64,000 nucleotides of DNA from assembly GCF_030123365.1 (NCBI RefSeq), contig NZ_CP126107.1:1163501-1227500 (forward strand), given 5' to 3'. How positions within the stretch are numbered: position 1 is the first letter of the stretch; every line of letters starts with the position of its first letter. Below the pieces are notes generated by a model, which was not told the origin of the DNA, made no database searches, and worked only from the letters and a program-made list of their open reading frames with translations. Of this stretch, positions 52,667-61,620 are shown one piece after another. The stretch is from Neobacillus sp. SuZ13. GTDB lineage: Bacteria > Bacillota > Bacilli > Bacillales > Cytobacillaceae. Position numbers and translations under genes: made by a program.

Positions 52667-53575
52667 TTAAGAAAATATATTTTTTAATGCCAATTGTAGA
52701 TTTGAATACTTAAATTGATAGCCATTTTCTAAAAGCTTTTCCGGTAATACTTTTTGCCCATCAACAACCAATGTACTCATTTCACCAAGGAGCAGACGAA
52801 GGGCAAAGCCCGGGACAGGCAGCCAGTGAGGACGGTGTAATACACTAGCAAGTGTTTTCCCAAATTCATTCATTGTTACCGGGTTCGGTGCGGTAAAATT
52901 AACCGGCCCATTAATTTGTTCATTATTGATAATAAAGGATATACCCTTAACCACATCATCAATGTGAATCCAAGACATCCATTGTCTACCATTCCCAATG
53001 GGTCCGCCCATAAATGATTTATAAGGAAAAGCTATTTTAGGAAGGGCTCCTTCTTGCTTATCAAGGATAATACCAAACCGACAAAAGACGGTGCGTACCC
53101 CTTGTTGAGCAGCTCTACTAGCTTCTGTTTCCCATTGCCGTACTGTTTCGGACAAAAAATCATTCCCAAACCCATGGTTTTCTTTTTCCGTAAAGATTTT
53201 TTCAAAAGATGTTCCATAAATGCCTATTGCGCTCGCATTAATCAAAGTCCTTGGTTTAGTGTTTAATTTTGATATGATATTTAAAAGTTCTTTAACAGAG
53301 TCTAACCGGCTTGTTAAGATTTTTTCTTTTCTTTGATCAGTCCACCGTCCGCCATTAATCGATTCGCCAGCAAGGTTAATAAAAATATCGGTACCCTCAA
53401 GGGCTTGTAAAGGGCTTGAATCTTCACCCAGCCATTGGACGTAACGGATCCGATCATTTCCATTTGAGCCTTTTAATCTCCTTGTTAAAATGTTTACCTC
53501 ATGATTGTTTTTCAATAATTCATCCATAAGTGCTTTCCCGACAAAGCCTGTTCCACCTGCAATGGTAATCCTCAA
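52667..53575 (-). CDS. yfhF: TIGR01777-family SDR epimerase/reductase
   Basis: 302 residues with a TTG start and GGGGGCGG upstream. The N-terminal TIAGGTGFVGKAL is the SDR nucleotide-binding motif. Other family features are INLAGESINGGRW, NASAIGIYG with a Tyr in place of the usual SDR catalytic region, and the C-terminal MNEFGKTLASVLHRPHWLPVPGFALRLLLGEMS, which defines TIGR01777. B. subtilis YfhF and E. coli YfcH belong here. The reaction is unknown. It is divergent from recX, with a 77-base spacer. Confidence 0.92.
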   Translation of the reverse strand: MRITIAGGTGFVGKALMDELLKNNHEVNILTRRLKGSNGNDRIRYVQWLGEDSSPLQALEGTDIFINLAGESINGGRWTDQRKEKILTSRLDSVKELLNIISKLNTKPRTLINASAIGIYGTSFEKIFTEKENHGFGNDFLSETVRQWETEASRAAQQGVRTVFCRFGIILDKQEGALPKIAFPYKSFMGGPIGNGRQWMSWIHIDDVVKGISFIINNEQINGPVNFTAPNPVTMNEFGKTLASVLHRPHWLPVPGFALRLLLGEMSTLVVDGQKVLPEKLLENGYQFKYSNLQLALKNIFS

Positions 53576-53652
53576 TTTTTCCGCCCCCTTATTATGATTT
53601 ATCTTACAATATTTTATCAGGAATATGGTAAAGTATTGTTGAGGTGTATGAC

Positions 53653-54483
53653 ATGGCTATAATTACAAAAATCACCACTCAGCAAAAAAATCAGGATCGC
53701 TTTAATATTTTTATGGATTACGGCAAGGGGAAGGGGGAGGAATTCGCCTTCAGTGTCGATAGTGATGTCTTGATCAAATTTCAATTAAAAAAAGGGATGG
53801 AACTTGACGATTTTTCCTTTATGGAAATTCAGTATCAAGATGACATTCGTAAAGCTTACAACAAAGCCATCCATTATTTATCTAGAAGGATGAGGTCGGA
53901 AAAAGAAATCAGGGATTACCTTTTTTCAAAGGAAATAGAAGAACCTGTCATTAATGAAATTATCCATAAACTATCAGCTTTTAAATACATAAATGATGAG
54001 GAATTTGCATTGGCTTATGTAAGAACCCAAGCAAATACCACTGACAAAGGTCCAACGAATATCAAAATGGAACTGAAGGATAAAGGAATTGATGAAGGCA
54101 CACTTATGCTTGCTTTAGAGGAATATCCCTTAGAGCAGCAGATTGAAAAAGCCACCAAAATAAGTGTTAAGTTCTATGAAAAAAATGCGAAGGAATCATT
54201 AAAAATTCAAAAACAGAAGCTAGAGAATTTACTGCTTAGAAAAGGATATTCTTATGAAGTGATTCATATTGCTGTTAATGAAACTTCAGTAAACACCGAT
54301 GCTGATGAAGATATGGAGGCAATCAGATTTCAAGGTGAGAAGGCACTTCGAAAATATAGTAAGTACAGCGGGTTTGAATTTCAACAAAAGATGAAGCAAA
54401 CCTTATATCGAAAAGGCTTCCCAATGGAACTGATTGAAGCATACCTTTCAGAAGTAAAAAATCATGACCAAGAAGAGTCATGA
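53653..54483 (+). CDS. recX: RecX regulatory protein
   Basis: RecX binds RecA filaments and modulates recombination. About 276 residues from ATG 53653, with GAGGTG 6 bases upstream. An N-terminal beta-rich part (TKITTQQKNQDRFNIFMDYG) is followed by three tandem three-helix repeats (ALNYLSRRMRSEKEIRDYL-type at about 75, ELKDKGIDEGTLMLAL-type, and KMKQTLYRKGFPMELIEAYL at the end). B. subtilis recX has the same neighbours. The gene converges with and overlaps the SDR gene by 6 bases. Confidence 0.93.
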   Translation: MAIITKITTQQKNQDRFNIFMDYGKGKGEEFAFSVDSDVLIKFQLKKGMELDDFSFMEIQYQDDIRKAYNKAIHYLSRRMRSEKEIRDYLFSKEIEEPVINEIIHKLSAFKYINDEEFALAYVRTQANTTDKGPTNIKMELKDKGIDEGTLMLALEEYPLEQQIEKATKISVKFYEKNAKESLKIQKQKLENLLLRKGYSYEVIHIAVNETSVNTDADEDMEAIRFQGEKALRKYSKYSGFEFQQKMKQTLYRKGFPMELIEAYLSEVKNHDQEES

Positions 54484-55155
54484 TTTTTTACTTTCAATAA
54501 TAATGGAGTCCTGATCGATTTGTTCCATAATAATCTCCGCAACTTCTTTTGGTGTACGGAAACGGGAAAAATCTTTGACATGATCGGAATTATCCCAAAA
54601 TGGAGTGTCCATACCGCCCATATAAACAGCATTTATTTTAATACTGTGATCTTCATATTCCTTTTGCAAACTTTCCGTAAAACCTCTTACCGCAAATTTA
54701 CTGGCTGCATAGACCGCTTCATTGACTTTTCCACGCAAACCAGCTGTAGAAATAATATTCATTATTCTCCCATCAGATGACTTAAGAATATGAGGTAATA
54801 TTGCTTTTGTCATCAAAATAGTCCCTAGAACATTTGTATTCATCATTTCCATGATCTGCTGTTCATCGATATCAATAAACGGACCGAAATGCCCTACCCC
54901 TGCATTATTGACTAATCCGCACAAAGTATATGTCCCGCTGATTTCTTCTATCTTTTTTGAAACATCATCTGCATTTTGAATATCTATTGGAAGGGTGTCA
55001 GCTTTTCCTCCGAGAGCAATAATTTCATCTCTTGAAGTTGTTAATTTATCAACAGTCCTCCCAGTAAGCAAAAGATGATAACCTTTCTGTGAAAAGAGGT
55101 GGGCCAATTCTTTGCCTAACCCGGAGCCAGCTCCTGTAATGATGATTGTTTTCAT
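54478..55155 (-). CDS. SDR-family NAD(P)-dependent oxidoreductase
   Basis: 225 residues with the classical SDR features: IITGAGSGLGKELAHL near the N-terminus, LVNNAGVGHFGP, NIISTAGLRGK (catalytic Ser region) and YAASKFAVRGF (Tyr-x3-Lys). The basic residue after the first strand (TGRTVDK) favours NADP(H). The substrate is unknown. Its position between recX and yfhH is not part of the B. subtilis block as I remember it, so it may be an insertion. The start ATG 55155 follows AAGGAGAT. Confidence 0.9.
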   Translation of the reverse strand: MKTIIITGAGSGLGKELAHLFSQKGYHLLLTGRTVDKLTTSRDEIIALGGKADTLPIDIQNADDVSKKIEEISGTYTLCGLVNNAGVGHFGPFIDIDEQQIMEMMNTNVLGTILMTKAILPHILKSSDGRIMNIISTAGLRGKVNEAVYAASKFAVRGFTESLQKEYEDHSIKINAVYMGGMDTPFWDNSDHVKDFSRFRTPKEVAEIIMEQIDQDSIIIESKKS

Positions 55156-55244
55156 ATCTAATCTCCTTCAATAATTTCAACCTTTATTAATTATATAAAA
55201 ATTACTATACTAAAATAAAGGGATATAGAGGGAGTGAATGAACA

Positions 55245-55562
55245 ATGCAGCAGGACAAACGCTATAGTACAATGACAGAACATGAATTACGTCAGGAAAT
55301 TGGCATCCTTCAAGAGCAAGCACGAAAAGCAGAACAAATGGGAATGGTAAGTGAGTTTGCCGTCCTCGAACGTAAGGTTCAAATGGCAAAAGCATACCTA
55401 ATGAACCCGGATGAGTTTAAACCAGGAGAACTTTATGAAATAGAGGGCAGTCCAGGCGAATATTTTAAAATTGACTATCTAAACGGTGTGTTTGCATGGG
55501 GGTATCGTCTCAAGGGGGATGGCCATGAAGAGGCCTTGCCAATCTCTTTGCTAAAAAAGTAA
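55245..55562 (+). CDS. yfhH: YfhH-family protein (DUF1811)
   Basis: 105 residues. The N-terminal helical hairpin (MTEHELRQEIGILQEQARKAEQMGMVSEFAVLERKVQMAKAYL) is followed by a small beta-barrel (PGELYEIEGSPGEYFKIDYLNGVFAWGYRL) as in the solved YfhH fold. The function is unknown. It is next to recX as in B. subtilis. It reads divergently from the SDR gene and has its own downstream terminator. Confidence 0.9.
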   Translation: MQQDKRYSTMTEHELRQEIGILQEQARKAEQMGMVSEFAVLERKVQMAKAYLMNPDEFKPGELYEIEGSPGEYFKIDYLNGVFAWGYRLKGDGHEEALPISLLKK

Positions 55563-55571
55563 AGATAATGA

Positions 55572-55610
55572 TAAGACAAACCAGAGAGTAATCCTCTGGC
55601 TTGTCTTTTT
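55572..55610 (+). terminator. Terminator after yfhH
   Basis: GACAA..CCAGAG pairs with CTCTGG.CTTGTC (about 55576 to 55605), followed by TTTTTT. Confidence 0.8.
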
Positions 55611-55629
55611 TAAGGTTGTTAAAGGCTAC

Positions 55630-55806
55630 CTATTTATACACTTGCGGCGATTCATCGTCGCGCTCTCCAGATGCACGCATGCGCTCTTGTGGGTGAGTAT
55701 TAATCGTGCCATCAGCTCTTTTTGATGCATATTCTGCTTTAGCCCGTGGTTCTCCCTCGAGTTTATTATTATTTTGATTTGGGAATCCAGTTTCTTTATT
55801 TCTCAT
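55630..55806 (-). CDS. sspK: Small acid-soluble spore protein K
   Basis: 58 residues from ATG 55806, with GGAGG 7 bases upstream. [20 protein letters not shown] followed by [19 protein letters not shown] and [12 protein letters not shown] matches SspK closely. The protein is made in the forespore and binds or packs in the spore core; the gene is expected to be sigma-G dependent. It lies between yfhH and yfhJ as in B. subtilis. Confidence 0.93.
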   Translation of the reverse strand: MRNKETGFPNQNNNKLEGEPRAKAEYASKRADGTINTHPQERMRASGERDDESPQVYK

Positions 55807-55932
55807 GATATACCTCCAAAATGGAATGAGAGCACGTGAAAAGCAAAGCATTTTCAATGCTTACCACGTAACATTAGTATCTGCGTTAATAATTTAGGTT
55901 ATGTTAAAAGAAATTGGCAATGAGGTGTGAAC

Positions 55933-56202
55933 ATGAACAGTTACCATGATGAATTAGCAAATCTGCTATTAAGTAAAAATAACCAACTAAGCTATAACCA
56001 AGCCAGAACATGGGTGGAGCTGCTTTGGGAAGATTTTGAAACCACCTACGCGAAGGCGGGCAGAGAATATAAGGGCAGTGACATGACTGAGAGAATTGTC
56101 AAGCAATGGATTGAAAACTATGGGGAAAAGTTACACGAATTTGTGGCAACCAACCCAAAATACAAGGATTTTCTAAAGCCTGATAAAAATAGCTTAAACT
56201 AG
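55933..56202 (+). CDS. yfhJ: YfhJ-family (WVELL) protein
   Basis: 89 residues from ATG 55933 with GAGGTG before it. LLLSKNNQLSYNQARTWVELLWEDFETTYAKAG carries the WVELL signature that names the family, then a helix TERIVKQWIENYGEKLHEF. It is a small cytosolic helical protein of unknown function, divergent from sspK. A terminator follows. Confidence 0.9.
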   Translation: MNSYHDELANLLLSKNNQLSYNQARTWVELLWEDFETTYAKAGREYKGSDMTERIVKQWIENYGEKLHEFVATNPKYKDFLKPDKNSLN

Positions 56203-56237
56203 AAAAAGCGAGTGACTTTTCGTCACCGCTTTTTTTA
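56203..56237 (+). terminator. Terminator after yfhJ
   Basis: AAAAAGCG and GTGAC pair with GTCAC and CGCTTTTTTT around TTTTC, with a single bulged A. Confidence 0.9.
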
Positions 56238-56240
56238 ACT

Positions 56241-56302
56241 GATAAGAAAGTATAAATTTTTGAACTTAGATTAACGCTGACCAGGGCGCTTGCGCTTTTT
56301 TA
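56241..56302 (+). repeat. Short, internally deleted copy of the GC-rich dispersed repeat
   Basis: The head GATAAGAAAGTATAAATTT...TTGAACTTAGATTA is joined almost directly to the tail CAGGGCGCTTGCGCTTTT of the long copy at 30.9 kb. It lies in the gap where B. subtilis (from memory) has csbB and yfhO between yfhJ and yfhP. Confidence 0.8.
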
Positions 56303-57280
56303 ACTTGGAATGATGCTCAATTTTTTTCGTAATTTCTTTTCACTAAATACCCAGCCAGTATATGAACTAATTGGTTTCAAGTCACAATCTAATTGAACGA
56401 CTGCAACAAATGGATAGTGTCCATTGCTCCTGTATCGTAAATCAATAAAGCGCACTTCGAAAAAATCAGTGTATTCATCCACTTCCCAACGATAGACTGG
56501 CGAAAAGGATAAGAATGCAGAAAGATTTTTATCCATCTTTGCCGCCTCAATTACAGGAGTCTTGGGAACGGGTATACGGTTAAAATAATCTAAGATCTCG
56601 ACTTCATTATTTACTGCTTTTCCTACAAAAAATTGTTTTTCGTTCATGGCAGCAATTCGCCATTGATGAAACCTCATTGTTGGTGCGATAATTATTTCTG
56701 TTGCATCTGGTATTTTTTTTCTTATCTCAGTCATAACACGATGTTTTGCCTTAAAGCGTATGAGATAATATCCGACAATAATGGCATACATGACCAAAAA
56801 AGTATAGCCAGGATCTGCCCCTAATACCCAGATAATAATCCCAAGAATATGAATTCCAAAGATAACCGGATCAAAGGTATTGATGACGCCTAGGGCGACC
56901 CATTTTGAAGAGAATGGTCTTAGAGCTTGTGTTCCGTATGCATTAAATATATCAACAAATACATGAATAAAGACTGCTGCAAATGTCCAAGCCCATAAAT
57001 GATATAGATTGGCACCAGTAAAAAACGGATAAATAACGGCTACTAAGAGAAGCGGCCACAAAATCACAGCTGGAATGGAATGGGTAACGCCTCGATGATT
57101 GCGAATGTAAATGGCATTATTCTTTAACTTTAAAACCGTATCAATATCAGGTATTTGCGATCCGGCAATTGTAGCAATTAAGACACTAGTCGTGGTAGCA
57201 TGGCTGCTAGCGACAACAGGGTCAAGAGTTGCTAAACCACCTAGAGCAATTCCCATGACAACGTGTGTTCCTGTATCCAA
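56300..57280 (-). CDS. yfhP: YfhP-like membrane-bound metal-dependent hydrolase (DUF457)
   Basis: About 326 residues from TTG 57280, with AAGGAGG 8 bases upstream, giving the B. subtilis-like start MDTGTHVVMGIALGGLATLD. The N-terminal DUF457 half has HVV...GSQIPDIDTVLK, IRNHRGVTHS (His-rich metal motif) and VHVFVDIFNAYGTQ, with about five membrane segments. The C-terminal 120 residues are a soluble beta-rich domain. Enzymatic activity is not established. In B. subtilis YfhP is a regulator-like/membrane protein; I infer only the domain type. Confidence 0.9.
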   Translation of the reverse strand: MDTGTHVVMGIALGGLATLDPVVASSHATTTSVLIATIAGSQIPDIDTVLKLKNNAIYIRNHRGVTHSIPAVILWPLLLVAVIYPFFTGANLYHLWAWTFAAVFIHVFVDIFNAYGTQALRPFSSKWVALGVINTFDPVIFGIHILGIIIWVLGADPGYTFLVMYAIIVGYYLIRFKAKHRVMTEIRKKIPDATEIIIAPTMRFHQWRIAAMNEKQFFVGKAVNNEVEILDYFNRIPVPKTPVIEAAKMDKNLSAFLSFSPVYRWEVDEYTDFFEVRFIDLRYRSNGHYPFVAVVQLDCDLKPISSYTGWVFSEKKLRKKLSIIPS

Positions 57281-57406
57281 AAGGAAGTCCTCCTTCAAAT
57301 ATAATTCTTGTCAAACATGCTCAATTAATTTATCGTAAAACAAATACATTACTTATTATAATGCCTTTTTTCACGCAGTTTAACTACATCTGGAGGAACA
57401 AAAGTT

Positions 57407-58507
57407 ATGATTATTGAACTAAAGAATATAGAAAAAATCAACAAATCTGCTTTTCAAACAGATTTAATTAACTGGTTTAAATATGAACAACGTGACCTAC
57501 CTTGGCGAAAAGATCAAGACCCATATAAAATATGGGTTTCAGAAATTATGCTGCAGCAAACAAGAGTGGATACGGTTATTCCCTATTTTAATCGTTTTAT
57601 TGAGTGGTTTCCTACCATTGAAGACCTAGCAGAGGCTGAGGAAGATAAGGTTTTGAAAGCATGGGAAGGACTCGGATATTATTCAAGGGTAAGAAACTTA
57701 CAATCAGCAGTAAAGGAAGTAAAGGAGAAGTATAGCGGAATTGTACCCAATAATCCTGAGGACATCGCTGGACTAAAAGGGGTTGGGCCATATACGGCTG
57801 GAGCCATATTAAGTATCGCCTATGGAATTCCTGAACCCGCTGTGGATGGAAACGTAATGAGGGTATTTTCAAGGGTTCTTTCAATATGGGAAGATATTGC
57901 AAAATCATCCTCACGAAAAATATTTGAAAAGGCAGTTCGAGAATTAATTTCTCATGATGACCCATCCTCCTTTAACCAAGCATTAATGGAATTGGGAGCA
58001 TTAATCTGTACACCAACCTCTCCATCATGTTTATTATGTCCTGTTAGGGAACATTGCCAAGGGTTTGAGGAGGGGGTTCAAAATGAACTTCCGATAAAGA
58101 CCAAAAAAAATAAGACAAGAAATGTTCAACTTGCGGCAGCTGTCCTTTTAGATGGGAATGGAAAGGTATTAATCCACAAGCGGCCGGCAACAGGTTTGCT
58201 CGCAAATTTATGGGAGTTCCCTAATGTTGAAATTCATCATCCATTACAAAATGATCGTGAGCAGATTATAGATCTATTTGAGCATACCTTAAATATAAAA
58301 GTAAAACTTGAAAAAATTATTGGGCAGCTTGAACATGTTTTTTCTCATTTGGTGTGGAATATTAACGTATATACAGGTACCTTCCACTCTGATTTTCAGG
58401 AAAGTGACGAGTGGAAGTTTGTATCATTAGAAGAAATGAAAGAATTTGCCTTCCCTGTTTCCTACCAAAAAATGCTTAGGCTTTATTTAGAACGCCAAAA
58501 GGAATGA
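57407..58507 (+). CDS. mutY: A/G-specific adenine DNA glycosylase MutY
   Basis: Removes adenine mispaired with 8-oxoguanine. 366 residues from ATG 57407 with TGGAGGAAC upstream. Conserved features include the catalytic Glu-46 in [11 protein letters not shown], the helix-hairpin-helix [12 protein letters not shown] with the catalytic Asp in [10 protein letters not shown], and the iron-sulfur ligands [17 protein letters not shown] (Cys-x6-Cys-x2-Cys-x5-Cys). A C-terminal NUDIX-like domain (about 240-360) recognises 8-oxoG. It is divergent from yfhP, as in B. subtilis. Confidence 0.96.
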   Translation: MIIELKNIEKINKSAFQTDLINWFKYEQRDLPWRKDQDPYKIWVSEIMLQQTRVDTVIPYFNRFIEWFPTIEDLAEAEEDKVLKAWEGLGYYSRVRNLQSAVKEVKEKYSGIVPNNPEDIAGLKGVGPYTAGAILSIAYGIPEPAVDGNVMRVFSRVLSIWEDIAKSSSRKIFEKAVRELISHDDPSSFNQALMELGALICTPTSPSCLLCPVREHCQGFEEGVQNELPIKTKKNKTRNVQLAAAVLLDGNGKVLIHKRPATGLLANLWEFPNVEIHHPLQNDREQIIDLFEHTLNIKVKLEKIIGQLEHVFSHLVWNINVYTGTFHSDFQESDEWKFVSLEEMKEFAFPVSYQKMLRLYLERQKE

Positions 58508-58534
58508 ACGCCGCAAAGCTGCGGCGTTTTTTCA
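58508..58534 (+). terminator. Terminator after mutY
   Basis: ACGCCGC (58508-58514) pairs with GCGGCGT (58521-58527), followed by TTTTTT. It overlaps the end of the mutY region. Confidence 0.9.
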
Positions 58535-58536
58535 AT

Positions 58537-58601
58537 GATAAGAAAGTATAAATTTTTGAACTTAGATAACTGTCTAGCGCAAGCGGCGCTTGCGCTTTTC
58601 T
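58537..58601 (+). repeat. Short copy of the GC-rich dispersed repeat
   Basis: The head GATAAGAAAG...TTGAACTTAGATAACTGTCTAGCGCAAGC joins directly to GGCGCTTGCGCTTTTCT, an internally deleted form of the 30.9-kb copy. It ends at the yfhS stop codon. Confidence 0.85.
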
Positions 58602-58825
58602 TAATCATATACTGTTTTCGTACCATGGGTATAGTCTGCCTCTTGTCTATTAATGCCTCCCCTGTTTTCAATTTCCTCAATAATTTCACGATGGATCGTT
58701 TGTCCTTCACTATTTAAATAGGGGGCAATTTGCTGCAAAGAATGGTGGAAAAAAGCAAGTTCACTGCTTTTCCAATCCGATTTAGACATCATCGACAGTT
58801 CAGTCATATCACGTCCTACATACAT
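58601..58825 (-). CDS. yfhS: YfhS-like small protein
   Basis: 74 residues: MYVGRDMTELSMMSKSDW, AFFHHSLQQIAPYLNSEGQ, IHREIIEEIENRGG and a C-terminal EADYTHGTKTVYD. It is a conserved short protein of Bacillaceae between mutY and fabL, the same place and length as B. subtilis YfhS. The function is unknown (YfhS has been linked to sporulation, from memory). The start at ATG 58825 is preceded by GGAAAGGAAG. Confidence 0.85.
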   Translation of the reverse strand: MYVGRDMTELSMMSKSDWKSSELAFFHHSLQQIAPYLNSEGQTIHREIIEEIENRGGINRQEADYTHGTKTVYD

Positions 58826-58907
58826 CTTTATATCTTCCTTTCCAAGGTTAATTACTCTTATTGTTTAATATTAATTGTCTTCTATTCGTGGAAAAGATAA
58901 AATAAAT

Positions 58908-59013
58908 TGAAAAGCGCAGGCGCCCGTTTAGCGGCGTATGGACTGGAGCCCTTTGACTTATCGTAGCGAAAAGAGCGAAGTCCACTAGCCGTTGGGCGAT
59001 GAAGCTAGACATT
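58908..59013 (-). repeat. Inverted copy of the GC-rich dispersed repeat
   Basis: On the minus strand it reads TGTCTAGCTTCATCG...CGGCTAGTGGACTTCGCTC, then CTACGATAAGTCAA and CCATACGCCGCTAAACGG to GCGCTTTTC. The same blocks occur in the same order in the 30.9-kb copy. It fills the gap before fabL. Confidence 0.85.
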
Positions 59014-59015
59014 GA

Positions 59016-59798
<783 letters not shown>

Positions 59799-59828
59799 TT
59801 ATTTTTAAATAATATTTTTGCGGATAAT

Positions 59829-59865
59829 CTCCACGAAGGATGGACAAATTATATTCGTGGAGGTG
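59829..59865 (+). promoter_or_regulatory. Leader hairpin hiding the sspE ribosome-binding site
   Basis: CTCCACGAA (59829-59837) is fully complementary to TTCGTGGAG (59854-59862), which contains part of the GGAGGTG site used by sspE (59859-59865). In the folded state the site would be paired; this may tune translation or stabilise the forespore mRNA. Confidence 0.6.
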
Positions 59866-59871
59866 ATTAAC

Positions 59872-60192
59872 ATGGCAAATTTCAATCAACAGCCAAACAA
59901 AACTTCAGCTGGAACTAACATCCAGGAAGTAAGACAACAAAACGCTCAATCTCAATCTGGGTCACAAGGCTCATTTGGAACTGAATTTGCAAGCGAGACA
60001 AATGCTGCTGAAGTAAGAGCTCAAAATGCGCGTTCTGCTGCTGGTACAGCAGGTGCTGCAAGCTCTTCAGCTGCTGCTGGCTCATTCGGAACTGAATTTG
60101 CGAGTGAAACTAATGCTGCTGAAGTAAGACAACAAAACCAACAATCTCAAGCACGTAAAAACCAAGGCAATGGCCAATTTGGTCAAAGCTAA
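59872..60192 (+). CDS. sspE: Gamma-type small acid-soluble spore protein SspE
   Basis: 106 residues from ATG 59872, with GGAGGTGATT upstream. It is a Gln/Asn/Ser/Ala-rich protein containing two near-identical segments with SFGTEFASETNAAEVR; TEFASE is the type of site cut by the germination protease GPR. Gamma-type SASP is an amino-acid reserve in the spore core and does not bind DNA. It follows fabL as in B. subtilis. The length varies between species through the internal repeats. Confidence 0.95.
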   Translation: MANFNQQPNKTSAGTNIQEVRQQNAQSQSGSQGSFGTEFASETNAAEVRAQNARSAAGTAGAASSSAAAGSFGTEFASETNAAEVRQQNQQSQARKNQGNGQFGQS

Positions 60193-60203
60193 TAATAGTT
60201 AAC

Positions 60204-60248
60204 AAAAAGAAGACACTCTAGATTCGAATAGAGTGTCTTTCTTTTTGT
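60204..60248 (+). terminator. Terminator after sspE
   Basis: AAGACACTCTA and TAGAGTGTCTT pair around GATTCGAA, followed by TCTTTTTG. Confidence 0.88.
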
Positions 60249-60249
60249 A

Positions 60250-60382
60250 CGTGGATAATTGTCTAGCTCCAGCGCCTAGGGGCTCGGGGTCATAAGCCAA
60301 TCCGTCCTGAAGGTTAAAAAGTAACCTCCTGCCGGCTCGTCTTATGCCTGTCGCCCCTGTTCAAGGCGCCTCCGCTTTTCTA
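60250..60382. repeat. GC-rich dispersed repeat, second interior type
   Basis: TTGTCTAGCTCCAGCGCCTAG at the left and AGGCGCCTCCGCTTTTCT at the right enclose GTCATAAGCC...GTCTTATGCCTG. The ends resemble the 30.9-kb repeat but the interior is different (a CATAAG/CTTATG inverted pair). I recall this as a common Bacillus/Geobacillus intergenic element. The rest of the gap to ygaB is AT-rich without genes. Confidence 0.85.
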
Positions 60383-60482
60383 CTTTCGACAAAACTTCTA
60401 TAATGTCTACATAAATTTTCAAAGGAAAATCCGACTTGTTCAAGAATACATATTAGGAACAAATAAGAAGGCGGTGAGGGAA

Positions 60483-60740
60483 ATGGATCATTTTAACAGA
60501 TTAGTTTCCGAACAATTGGTGACGATGGATAAATTATTATATCTTCAAGGAGAACTTGAGCGTTGTCAACAAATCGAAGTGGAGCTTCAGACAATACAGA
60601 AGTCGACGGATCTTGAAAGTATACAATTAGAGATTCGGCTGATGAAAGATGAGTTAAAAGAGATCCAGTCCATTTTTGAAAAGCAGACAGAAGAAGTAAT
60701 CAATTCCTATCGGGAAATGAACTTAACACCTTCCTTTTAG
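60483..60740 (+). CDS. ygaB: YgaB-family protein
   Basis: About 85 residues from ATG 60483; GGCGGTGAGG lies upstream. It is almost entirely helical with heptad character (QLVTMDKLLYLQGELERCQQI, ELQTIQKSTDLESIQLEI, LKEIQSIFEKQTEEVI), so probably a short coiled coil. It has the size and position (after sspE) of B. subtilis YgaB; the function is unknown. Confidence 0.82.
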   Translation: MDHFNRLVSEQLVTMDKLLYLQGELERCQQIEVELQTIQKSTDLESIQLEIRLMKDELKEIQSIFEKQTEEVINSYREMNLTPSF

Positions 60741-60783
60741 GTGGAAAACAAGGAATCTCCTTAAAAAATTCGCAAATTTTTAC

Positions 60784-60816
60784 AAAGAGCCATCGAAATA
60801 TGGCTCTTTTGTTTTA
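60784..60816 (+). terminator. Terminator after ygaB
   Basis: AAAGAGCCA and TGGCTCTTT pair around TCGAAATA, followed by TTGTTTT. Confidence 0.85.
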
Positions 60817-60941
60817 AAATCTGTTCTCAACCGTTATAATAATAATAAATAGGAATTGTACTTTGTTACCTTTTGTCATTATTTATCTAACGGTTTCAAA
60901 TAGGGTTACAAAGCGTTCAGGAATGAAGGTAGGGGAGAAAC

Positions 60942-61472
60942 ATGGGCGTACCCATCGAAGGTGAACCAATGCAAATACATAGCTATAAGCACAATGGGCA
61001 CATCCATCGCGTCTGGGAAGAAACAACTGTTTTAAAAGGGACTCAGAATTTGGTTATTGGAGGCAATGATCGAACACTAGTGACAGAATCAGATGGCAGA
61101 ACGTGGATAACCAGAGAACCAGCCATTTGTTATTTCCATTCACAATACTGGTTTAACGTAATTGGAATGATTCGTGAGGATGGTATATATTACTACTGTA
61201 ATATCAGTTCCCCTTTTATTTTTGATGGCGAAGCACTAAAGTATATTGATTATGACCTAGATATTAAGGTGTTTCCAGATATGACTTTTAATTTACTAGA
61301 CGAAGATGAGTATGAACGTCATCGCCGTGAAATGAATTATCCAGATCCAATTGATCAAATTCTAAAAAGAAATGTTGAAAAACTGATTCAATGGATTCGG
61401 CAACGGAATGGCCCATTTGCACCAGATTTTATTGATATTTGGTATGAACGTTATTTAACATACAGACGTTAG
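60942..61472 (+). CDS. ygaC: DUF402 nucleoside tri-/diphosphatase (YgaC)
   Basis: 176 residues from ATG 60942 with AGGGGAG upstream. The DUF402 core has [31 protein letters not shown] and [10 protein letters not shown], the acidic [11 protein letters not shown] and the C-terminal helix. The Staphylococcus relative hydrolyses nucleoside tri- and diphosphates with a divalent metal, so the same is likely here. The place in the sspE-ygaB-ygaC-ygaD order supports the name. Confidence 0.92.
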   Translation: MGVPIEGEPMQIHSYKHNGHIHRVWEETTVLKGTQNLVIGGNDRTLVTESDGRTWITREPAICYFHSQYWFNVIGMIREDGIYYYCNISSPFIFDGEALKYIDYDLDIKVFPDMTFNLLDEDEYERHRREMNYPDPIDQILKRNVEKLIQWIRQRNGPFAPDFIDIWYERYLTYRR

Positions 61473-61495
61473 ATGGGTAAAGAGGATATTACGCG

Positions 61496-61523
61496 CCTGT
61501 TGATGTAATCAACAGGTTTTTAT
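61496..61523 (+). terminator. Terminator after ygaC
   Basis: CCTGTTGA (61496-61503) pairs with TCAACAGG (61509-61516), followed by TTTTTATTT. Confidence 0.88.
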
Positions 61524-61620
61524 TTGCTTTTGTAGTACGAGAATAACCTGCGTGGTTTTATTATTGTAAAAAAATAATTGTATCAATTGCTTCCTATTAT
61601 TTTTTGAAAGGAGGACTACT

